Source: Lachnospiraceae bacterium
Lineage (GTDB): Bacteria > Bacillota > Clostridia > Lachnospirales > Lachnospiraceae
DNA length: 20,927 nucleotides
Assembly (NCBI GenBank): GCA_900766575.1
Contig: CAAFVW010000005.1
Span: 1 to 20,927, forward strand
Direction: 5' to 3'
Part shown: positions 14,998 to 20,927 of the stretch, piece after piece
How positions within the stretch are numbered: the first letter of the stretch is position 1
Layout: every line of letters begins with the position of its first letter
The notes under the pieces: generated by a model
Database searches by the model: none
The model's input: only the letters and a program-made list of their open reading frames with translations
Told to the model about the DNA's origin: nothing
Translations under genes and position numbers: made by a program

Positions 14998-15420
14998 ATG
15001 AGAAAGAATAGTGTGAAAAATACCCGTGTCAACGGGGAAGTGCAGCGCGTTCTGGCAGAGATCATCCGGGGGGGCTTAAAAGACCCCCGGATCAGTCCCT
15101 GGACCAGTGTCGTGGCTGTGGAAGTGGCACCGGATCTGAAGAGTTGTAAGGCATGGATCAGCGTGCTGGGAGATGAGGAAGTCAGAAAGTCTACCCTGCA
15201 GGGGCTGAAGAGCGCCGAAGGTTTTATCCGCAGAGAACTGGCTCGTACCATTAATCTGCGCAACACTCCGGATATCACTTTCGTGATGGATCAGTCCATC
15301 GAGTACGGTGTCAATATGTCTCATAAGATTGACGAAGTTATTGCAGCTGATGAGCAGGCACAGAAGCCGGAAAATGAGACAGAAGAAGTTATGGAAGAGA
15401 CAGAGGAAGGTGACGAGTAA
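14998..15420 (+). CDS. rbfA: 30S ribosome-binding factor RbfA
   Basis: The 140-residue protein has the RbfA KH-like core: N-terminal KNTRVNGEVQRVLAEIIR, then DPRISPWTSVVAVEVAPDL, CKAWISVLGDEE, and the strand segment RNTPDITFVMDQSIEYG. The C-terminal tail is acidic (EEVMEETEEGDE). RbfA acts in late 30S assembly and cold adaptation. GAAGGAATAAG precedes the ATG. It follows infB after a hairpin-rich gap and its stop overlaps the start of nrnA (TAATG). Length and motifs are normal. Confidence 0.95.
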   Translation: MRKNSVKNTRVNGEVQRVLAEIIRGGLKDPRISPWTSVVAVEVAPDLKSCKAWISVLGDEEVRKSTLQGLKSAEGFIRRELARTINLRNTPDITFVMDQSIEYGVNMSHKIDEVIAADEQAQKPENETEEVMEETEEGDE

Positions 15421-16376
15421 TGGATTTGCGTGAAGAATGTCGCGGTGCGAAAAAGATTGGCATCAGCGGACATATTCGTCCCGACGGAGATTGTGTCGGA
15501 GTGTGTCTGTCCTTACAGATGTATCTGCGCAGGCTCGTTCCTGATGCAACAGTTACCGTGTATTTACAGAAGCCTTCCGAAGAGTTCTCCTATTTAAAAG
15601 GATACGAAGAGATTCAGACAGAGTGCCCCGCGCAGGATCCTTTTGATGTGTATTTTGCGCTGGACTGCAGCGGAGACCGTCTGGGAGATGCAGAAAGTTA
15701 TTTCCAGAATGCAAAAAAGAAGATCAATATCGATCATCATATCAGCAATTCCGGCTGCGGTGATGTGAATCTTGTCCGTCCGGAAGTGGGCAGTGCCTGC
15801 GAGGTACTGTATCATATCATGGATGCGGAGCTGATCGACAGGGATATTGCGGAAGCGCTGTATACCGGTATTATCCATGACACCGGTGTCTTCCAGTATT
15901 CCAATACCACACCGGAGACATTGCAGGCAGCAGCTTTTCTGATTTCTTTCGGCTTTAATTTCCCAAAGCTGATCGAAGAAAGCTTTTATCAGAAGACCTA
16001 TCTGCAGACTCAGATCATGGGCAGAGCTCTGATGGAGAGCATTCGTTTTATGGATGGCCGCTGTATCGTAAGCATGGTAGACCGTAAGACCATGGATTTC
16101 TACAATGCGGTTCCGGGAGATCTGGATGGAATTGTAAATCAGCTGCGCAATATTAAGGGCGTGGACTGTGCGATTTTTATGTATGAGACCAATGTACTGG
16201 AGTACAAGGTCAGCATGCGTTCCAACGAGAACGTAGACGTGGCGAAGGTGGCATCCTTCTTCGGAGGCGGTGGACATGTACGTGCCGCAGGCTGCACCAT
16301 GAAGGGAACTTTCCATGATTGCGTCAACAATTTGTCACTGCACATCGATAAGCAACTGCGGGGAGAACAGGATTAA
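15420..16376 (+). CDS. nrnA: DHH-family nanoRNase / pAp phosphatase (NrnA-like)
   Basis: The 318-residue protein has the DHH phosphoesterase motifs in order: GHIRPDGDCVG (metal ligands His18, Asp22, Asp24), ALDCSGD (Asp82), the namesake DHH at 105-107, GIIHDTGVF, and the C-terminal DHHA1 motif GGGGHVRAAG. In Firmicutes NrnA degrades 2-5 nt RNA fragments and dephosphorylates pAp. It overlaps rbfA and truB by one base at each end, so translation is coupled. Its position between rbfA and truB is the usual Firmicutes arrangement. A GGAAGGTGACGAG stretch upstream supplies the ribosome binding site. Confidence 0.93.
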   Translation: MDLREECRGAKKIGISGHIRPDGDCVGVCLSLQMYLRRLVPDATVTVYLQKPSEEFSYLKGYEEIQTECPAQDPFDVYFALDCSGDRLGDAESYFQNAKKKINIDHHISNSGCGDVNLVRPEVGSACEVLYHIMDAELIDRDIAEALYTGIIHDTGVFQYSNTTPETLQAAAFLISFGFNFPKLIEESFYQKTYLQTQIMGRALMESIRFMDGRCIVSMVDRKTMDFYNAVPGDLDGIVNQLRNIKGVDCAIFMYETNVLEYKVSMRSNENVDVAKVASFFGGGGHVRAAGCTMKGTFHDCVNNLSLHIDKQLRGEQD

Positions 16377-17290
16377 TGGACGGCATCATCAATGTATACA
16401 AGGAAGCGGGTTTTACCTCGCATGATGTGGTAGCCAAGCTTCGCGGAATCTGTCGTCAGAAAAAGATAGGGCACACAGGTACACTGGATCCACAGGCTAC
16501 CGGTGTGCTCCCTGTATGTCTGGGCAGTGCAACCAGAGCCTGCGAAATGCTGACGGACAGAACCAAAGAATATGTGGCTGAACTTCTGCTGGGGCAGATC
16601 ACGGATACACAGGATACGACGGGAACCGTTCTGGAAGAGCGGGAAGTGACAGTAAATGAAGCGCAGGTGCGCGAGGCAATCGAAAGTTTCCTCGGCGGCT
16701 ATGATCAGATTCCACCCATGTATTCTGCACTGAAGGTCAACGGGAAAAAGCTTTATGAGCTTGCCAGAGAGGGAAAAGAAGTCGAACGCAAGGCGAGACA
16801 TGTGGAGCTGCCGGCGATTGAGATTTTATCTCTGGATCTGCCGGTAGTAAAGTTCCGTGTGGAGTGTTCCAAAGGAACCTATATCCGCAGTCTGTGTGCC
16901 GACATCGGTGAAAAATTAGGCTGTGGAGGTACGATGAAGAGTCTGGTGCGGACGAGAGTCGGAGAATTCCGGCTGGCGGAGGCCCTGACCCTGGGACAGC
17001 TGCAGGAGCTTCGTGATACGGACAGGCTGGAAGAGGCGTTGCTTCCCACAGACCGTATTTTTGCGGATTTTCCCGGTGTCCATGTGGAAGAAAAATGGCG
17101 GAAACTGATTGATAATGGGAATGCTTTTTATCCGGGGCAGACCACGGAGAAGAACATTTATCCGGCAGGAGAATGGATTCGTGTCTACAGAGAGGACAAC
17201 AGCTTTGTGGGAATTTATGCGTTCGACGGGGACCGGGAATGGTATAAGCCCGTGAAGGTATTCCCAAGTAATACAGAAGGCAGGAAATAG
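16376..17290 (+). CDS. truB: tRNA pseudouridine(55) synthase TruB
   Basis: The 304-residue protein begins MDGIINVYKEAGFTSHDVV and has the catalytic motif HTGTLDPQATGVLP, with nucleophile Asp38. It also has the YSALKVNGKKLYELAREG and RVECSKGTYIRSL motifs typical of TruB, and a C-terminal PUA-like region. TruB makes pseudouridine at position 55 of the T-loop in almost all tRNAs. The ATG overlaps the nrnA stop by one base, and ribF starts 2 bp after the truB stop. Everything looks canonical. Confidence 0.97.
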   Translation: MDGIINVYKEAGFTSHDVVAKLRGICRQKKIGHTGTLDPQATGVLPVCLGSATRACEMLTDRTKEYVAELLLGQITDTQDTTGTVLEEREVTVNEAQVREAIESFLGGYDQIPPMYSALKVNGKKLYELAREGKEVERKARHVELPAIEILSLDLPVVKFRVECSKGTYIRSLCADIGEKLGCGGTMKSLVRTRVGEFRLAEALTLGQLQELRDTDRLEEALLPTDRIFADFPGVHVEEKWRKLIDNGNAFYPGQTTEKNIYPAGEWIRVYREDNSFVGIYAFDGDREWYKPVKVFPSNTEGRK

Positions 17291-17292
17291 AT

Positions 17293-18204
17293 TTGGAAAT
17301 CATTGCAGGAACAACAGACTTTTATCTGGAAAAAGATACCGCAGTAGCCATCGGCAAATTTGACGGAGTGCATTTGGGACACAGGAGACTTCTGGAAGAA
17401 ATCCTGGGACGGAAAAAAAGCGGACTGGCAGCGTGTGTATTTACCTTTGATCCTGCCCCGGCGGTGCTGTTCGGTCTGTCAGACGGTAAAGAACTGACGA
17501 CCAGAGAGGAAAAGAGACGCCTGTTTGAGCGGCTGGGAATCGACATTTTAATTGAGTTCCCTTTGACGACGGAGACAGCGGCCACGGAGCCGGAGCGTTT
17601 TGTGACGGAGATTCTGGCAAAACAGATGAATACCCGATTTGTCGCGGCAGGAGAAGATCTGTCCTTTGGAAAAAACGGTGCGGGCAATGCGGAACTTCTG
17701 GAAAAAATGGCACCACAGCTGGGATTCTGTGTGCAGACGATAGAGAAGATTGAAGTAGACGGGATCGAGGTCAGCTCTACATACATCCGTAAGCTGGTGG
17801 AAGAGGGGCGTATGGAAGAAGCGGAAGGCATGCTGGGAATGCCTTATACACTGGTGGGAACGGTGGAACATGGCAACCATATCGGTCATACCCTGGGTTT
17901 TCCTACGGTGAATCTGCTGCCTCCCGCAGGTAAGCTTTTGCCCCCTAACGGCGTCTATTATGCAGCGGTGCGCTATAATGGAAAGACTTACCGGGCCATC
18001 AGCAATGTGGGGACCAAGCCTACGGTTTCCTCTGAGAAAGTGATGGGTGTGGAATCCTATTTATATGATTTTGACCAGGATATCTACGGACAGGAGATTG
18101 AGGTAGCACTGAAGAACTTTCGACGTCCGGAACGCAGATTTGCTTCGCTGGAGGAACTGAAAGGTCAGTTGGAAAAGGACATTGCGGATGGTCGGAATGC
18201 CTGA
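17293..18204 (+). CDS. ribF: Bifunctional riboflavin kinase/FAD synthetase RibF
   Basis: The 303-residue protein uses a TTG start at 17293, 7 bp after AGGA and 2 bp after the truB stop. The N-terminal adenylyltransferase has GKFDGVHLGHRRLL and SSTYIRKLVEEGRM; the C-terminal flavokinase has GFPTVNLLP, NGVYYAAVRYNG, NVGTKPTV, ESYLYDFDQDIYG and the ending LEELKGQLEKDI. It converts riboflavin to FMN and then FAD. It is the last gene of the operon; I see no clear terminator after it. Confidence 0.96.
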   Translation: MEIIAGTTDFYLEKDTAVAIGKFDGVHLGHRRLLEEILGRKKSGLAACVFTFDPAPAVLFGLSDGKELTTREEKRRLFERLGIDILIEFPLTTETAATEPERFVTEILAKQMNTRFVAAGEDLSFGKNGAGNAELLEKMAPQLGFCVQTIEKIEVDGIEVSSTYIRKLVEEGRMEEAEGMLGMPYTLVGTVEHGNHIGHTLGFPTVNLLPPAGKLLPPNGVYYAAVRYNGKTYRAISNVGTKPTVSSEKVMGVESYLYDFDQDIYGQEIEVALKNFRRPERRFASLEELKGQLEKDIADGRNA

Positions 18205-18241
18205 GAAAAATGCTTATTTTGCGGAAATACGGCGAAAAAGC

Positions 18242-18278
18242 GTAAAGTTTTGTAAAGAAAAGTAAAAGAAAAGTAAAA
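18242..18278 (+). promoter_or_regulatory. Tandem GTAAA direct repeats, candidate Pho-type operator
   Basis: GTAAA occurs at 18242, 18252, 18262 and 18273, i.e. every 10-11 bp, on one face of the helix. On the other strand this reads as TTTAC repeats, similar in spacing to PhoP/PhoB boxes. The array ends 6 bp before the -35 of the phosphate transporter promoter, the usual position for an activator. Confidence 0.6.
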
Positions 18279-18284
18279 TTTGCA

Positions 18285-18313
18285 TTGCAAGTTTTAATTC
18301 TATCTCGTACAAT
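18285..18313 (+). promoter_or_regulatory. Predicted promoter of the Na/Pi transporter gene
   Basis: TTGCAA at 18285-18290 and TACAAT at 18308-18313 are 17 bp apart. Transcription would begin near 18320, giving a leader of about 80 nt. It lies immediately downstream of the GTAAA array. Confidence 0.7.
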
Positions 18314-18401
18314 ATATTTTGGATTGTTTCTGTTATAAGAATAAATTTGAGAATAATTTCTGATTGTCGGAAGAGAATCAAGAGAGATTGAGGGATTGAA
18401 A

Positions 18402-20054
18402 ATGAGCTTTGCAACAATATTGTCAATGGCTGGAGGTCTGGGACTGTTTTTATTCGGAATGGAATTAATGAGTGATTCCATCGAGAAAGTAGCAGGTGCC
18501 AGACTTCGTCGTATTCTGGAAATCTTCACTACAAACCGCTTTATGGGTATGATCGTCGGCATTATTTTTACCGGTATCATACAGTCTTCCTCGGCCTGTA
18601 CGGTTATGGTCGTCAGCTTTGTAAACTCCGGTCTGATGAATCTGTATCAGGCGGCGGGTGTTATCCTTGGTGCCAATATCGGTACAACGATCACTTCACA
18701 GCTGGTATCCTTTAACCTGTCGAAAATAGCACCATTGATTTTGCTCGTGGGCGTGGTCGTGATGATGTTCACGGATAAGGAAAAGGTGCGCAAGGTTGCG
18801 GAGGTCGTTGTAGGTTTTGGTATTCTGTTCGTGGGACTCAGCACCATGTCCCAGGCTATGGCCAATATGAAAAACGAGCCGCAGGTAGTAAATCTGTTGA
18901 TGTCTTTGAAAAATCCGTTTTTAGCTACGTTGATGGGATTTGCCCTGACTGCGATTATCCAGAGCTCTTCCGTTACCGTCAGTATCGTGTTATTACTGGC
19001 GAACCAGGATCTGTTACCACTGCCGATTACACTGTATATTATCCTGGGATGTAATATTGGTGCCTGTGCTACCGCCATGCTGGCTTCTCTGAGCGGTAAA
19101 AAGGATGCGAAGAGAGCAGCGCTGATCCATCTTCTGTTCAATGTCATCGGCACGATTATTATTTACATTGCTTTGTTTATTGCAGGAGACCAGATCGTAG
19201 CACTGATCAGTTCTATCTCCGCGGATAACGGAAGATTCGTAGCAAATGCTCATACGCTGATTAAGATTGCACAGGTAATCATGCTGTTCCCGTTCACCGG
19301 ATGGCTGGTCAAGATGACCTACCTGATCGTTCCCGGCGAGGACAAGAAGGTTGGTTACCGCGAAAGCTATCAGTTAAAATACATCGGTGACAAGGTAGTG
19401 TTCAATCCGGCTACCGCAGTAGTGGAAGTAATCAAAGAACTGGAGCGTATGGCTTCCCTGGCAGAGGAGAACTTAAACCGTGCCATGAATGCCCTGATCA
19501 CACTGGATGAAGAGGACATTGAAGAAGTCTATGAGGTGGAAAAGAATATCAACTTCCTGAATCATGCCATCACGGATTATCTGGTAAAGATCAACCAGAC
19601 CACACTTCCTATCGAGGATCTGAACAGTCTGGGTGCTTTGTTCCATGTGGTAAACGATATCGAGCGTATCGGTGATCATGCGGAGAACGTGGCAGATGCA
19701 GCCAGACAGCGTAAGGAAGAAGGCGTTTCCATCAGTAAGGAAGCCCAGAGAGAACTGGGAGATATGCTGGAGATGGTCAATAAGATTATCCGGTATGCGG
19801 TGGAAATGTTCGCCAAAAGTGATGAAACCCATATGCAGGAGATCGTCAGCCTGGAGGATCAGGTAGATCAGAAGGAACGTGAGCTTCAGAAGAAGCATGT
19901 AGAGCGTCTGACCAAAGGAGAGTGTTCTCCCGAGGCCGGTATGATCTTCTCAGATATCGTATCTGGTCTGGAGAGAGTAGCGGATCATGCAACCAATATC
20001 GCATTCGCCATCACGACAGAAGAGGAAGCGGAAGACGGCGACAGCAAACACTGA
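18402..20054 (+). CDS. Na/Pi cotransporter family protein with C-terminal PhoU-like domain
   Basis: I start at the ATG at 18402, 7 bp after GAGGG (18390-18394), giving 550 residues; a TTG at 18396 would add two. The membrane part (about 1-310) carries two inverted repeats, each with the SLC34-type QSSS motif (TGIIQSSSACT at Q61; TAIIQSSSVTV at Q187), and GANIGTT/GCNIGAC motifs. Residues about 335-545 form a helical PhoU-like domain (NDIERIGDHAENVADAAR; SGLERVADHATNIAFAI). Family members import phosphate with sodium; the PhoU-like part is thought to be regulatory. The upstream GTAAA array suggests induction under phosphate limitation. It is monocistronic and followed by the palindromic repeat region. 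Confidence 0.93.
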   Translation: MSFATILSMAGGLGLFLFGMELMSDSIEKVAGARLRRILEIFTTNRFMGMIVGIIFTGIIQSSSACTVMVVSFVNSGLMNLYQAAGVILGANIGTTITSQLVSFNLSKIAPLILLVGVVVMMFTDKEKVRKVAEVVVGFGILFVGLSTMSQAMANMKNEPQVVNLLMSLKNPFLATLMGFALTAIIQSSSVTVSIVLLLANQDLLPLPITLYIILGCNIGACATAMLASLSGKKDAKRAALIHLLFNVIGTIIIYIALFIAGDQIVALISSISADNGRFVANAHTLIKIAQVIMLFPFTGWLVKMTYLIVPGEDKKVGYRESYQLKYIGDKVVFNPATAVVEVIKELERMASLAEENLNRAMNALITLDEEDIEEVYEVEKNINFLNHAITDYLVKINQTTLPIEDLNSLGALFHVVNDIERIGDHAENVADAARQRKEEGVSISKEAQRELGDMLEMVNKIIRYAVEMFAKSDETHMQEIVSLEDQVDQKERELQKKHVERLTKGECSPEAGMIFSDIVSGLERVADHATNIAFAITTEEEAEDGDSKH

Positions 20055-20075
20055 TTAAATTGAGAGTTAAGTAAT

Positions 20076-20277
20076 TAATTCTTTCTCAAATCCCCGTAGC
20101 CACTGGCAGGGTATAAGAAACGCTGACACACTTGCGTTCGGCTGCAGACGTAACGGTACATAAGCGAGGAAAATACCCTCGCTAAGTACCGACGTCTGCA
20201 AACGGTCAGCTTATTCTTATACCCAGTCGTGGCTACTGGTTTATTGAAATCATTTCAAAACATAGAACTCTCGGAAT
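20076..20277 (+). repeat. Copy A of a ~200-nt palindromic element (multi-stem hairpin)
   Basis: Copy A folds into one long interrupted hairpin. The stems are GTAGCCAC 20096-20103 with 20229-20236; GGGTATAAGAA 20109-20119 with 20214-20224; GCTGAC 20122-20127 with 20205-20210; TGCAGACGT 20143-20151 with 20192-20200; GGTAC 20155-20159 with 20186-20190; and AGCGAGG 20163-20169 with 20177-20183. Homology with copy B begins at TAATTCTTTCTC (20076) and runs to GGAAT near 20277. It starts about 20 bp after the Na/Pi transporter stop. It resembles dispersed ERIC-like imperfect palindromes in form, but I do not recognise the family. Confidence 0.85.
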
Positions 20278-20724
20278 TCTGCTATAACCTATGGAATTAT
20301 GAAAAATAGTGGAATTTTTGCTCTGAAATTAAGAATATTTCCACCTAATTTACAAAAACATCTTGTTTCCGAAGAATGAGGTTTTCTACAAGTCATTTTT
20401 TCCACCATTTTAGTCGTTTTCAGGCTTTTTAGAAGAAAAATATTTTCAATGTCCACTGCCCGAGACAGGCAGGGCTTGTGGGAGTTCTGTGTTTTGAAAA
20501 TTGAAATAGCAGGTTTGTTGCAATAAAGCTTAAAATAGCTGATTTGGTACAAAAAATCATTGAAAATACTTTTTCTTGTACCTAAAAGACTTATTATCTC
20601 CTGTTTGCGAAAATCAAACCTATTTTTATCTGAAAAATCTTCTTTTTTGGATTTTTTAGCTACTATTTGAAGAATTTTGTACAAATTTATTAATGAAAGC
20701 TTAGACACACAGAGGCCACTGGAC
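20278..20724. other. AT-rich core between the inverted element copies, no convincing gene
   Basis: This 447-bp stretch is very A+T-rich with many T and A runs. Local hairpins can be drawn: GGTACAA 20546-20552 with TTGTACC 20576-20582, and CCAC/GCCC 20453-20461 with GGGC/GTGG 20472-20481. A minus-strand open frame (20726-20289) lacks a ribosome binding site and looks unconvincing. No transposase or RNA family is recognised. Confidence 0.6.
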
Positions 20725-20927
20725 ATTCCAAAAATTCTGTATTTTGAAGTAATTCCAATACACCAGTAGCCACGACTGGGTATAAGAATAAGCTGACCGT
20801 AAACAGACGCCGGTACTTAGCGGGTGTACTTTGGCCGCTTACGTACCGCTGCGTTCTGTTTCCGAGTGAGAACGTGTCAGCGTTTCTTATACCCTGTCAG
20901 TGGTTACGGGGATTTGAGAAAGAATTA
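20725..20927 (-). repeat. Copy B of the palindromic element, inverted, reaching the window end
   Basis: Copy B is the reverse complement of copy A with scattered, mostly transition differences. Its stems are GTAGCCAC 20766-20773 with GTGGTTAC 20900-20907 (one G-T); GGGTATAAGAA 20778-20788 with 20884-20894; GCTGAC 20792-20797 with 20876-20881; AACAGACGC 20802-20810 with 20851-20860 (one bulge); CGGTAC 20811-20816 with 20843-20848; and AGCGG 20819-20823 with 20835-20839. The homology still continues at the last base, so the true boundary may be outside the window. Confidence 0.85.

Noticed and set aside
20289..20726. Minus-strand open frame of 145 codons filling the core between the inverted repeats
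   Set aside because: No ribosome binding site before the ATG, composition dictated by A/T runs, no recognisable domain, and its first codons fall inside repeat copy B.
20076..20927. CRISPR array or integron attC interpretation of the right-end repeats
   Set aside because: Only two long inverted copies exist, with no regular spacer array, no cas genes, no integrase and no cassette-like genes.

Overview
The window looks like a chromosomal segment from an anaerobic, endospore-forming Clostridia member, most likely Lachnospiraceae. The evidence is the Firmicutes gene order rimP-nusA-rnpM-ylxQ-infB-rbfA-nrnA-truB-ribF, the spore genes spoVAD and spoVAEB, strong AGGAGG-type ribosome binding sites, and small clostridial families such as a DUF5721-like protein. 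Genus cannot be decided from the sequence alone. I see no tRNA, rRNA, CRISPR array or transposase.

Layout. (1) 126-1181: a membrane-anchored protein with an acidic cytoplasmic tail and two extracellular SH3-like domains, closed by a perfect 12-bp hairpin. (2) 1276-3916: a divergent cassette. A short-chain dehydrogenase resembling Comamonas 3-alpha-hydroxysteroid dehydrogenase and an NTF2/SnoaL-like protein lie on the minus strand. A MocR-type (GntR-aminotransferase) regulator lies on the plus strand. Their predicted -10 boxes overlap in one palindrome. (3) 4004-7795: spoVAD and spoVAEB, usually adjacent, are separated here by an 83-aa unknown protein, ridA, a shikimate-kinase-like protein lacking a canonical substrate-binding Arg, and an EamA/DMT transporter. 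No spoVAC is present. (4) 7798-9383: a DUF5721-like gene on the minus strand, then a DegV-family fatty-acid-binding protein with its own promoter. (5) 9437-18204: the transcription/translation operon, with a near-consensus promoter, a terminator-like hairpin in the leader, and nine genes for ribosome maturation, transcription elongation/termination, initiation factor 2, nanoRNA turnover, tRNA pseudouridylation and FAD synthesis. The infB-rbfA gap holds two strong hairpins. (6) 18242-20054: a Na/Pi cotransporter with a PhoU-like tail, preceded by four GTAAA repeats at 10-11 bp period directly upstream of a good promoter, which resembles a Pho-type operator. (7) 20055-20927: about 870 bp without a convincing gene. 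It contains two inverted copies of a roughly 200-nt element, each folding into a long multi-stem hairpin, around a 447-bp AT-rich core.

The most unusual signal is the pair of large palindromic elements at the right end. Their paired positions have changed in concert (T-A to A-T, G-C to A-T, T-A to C-G), which suggests selection on the fold. The second copy may run past the window edge.
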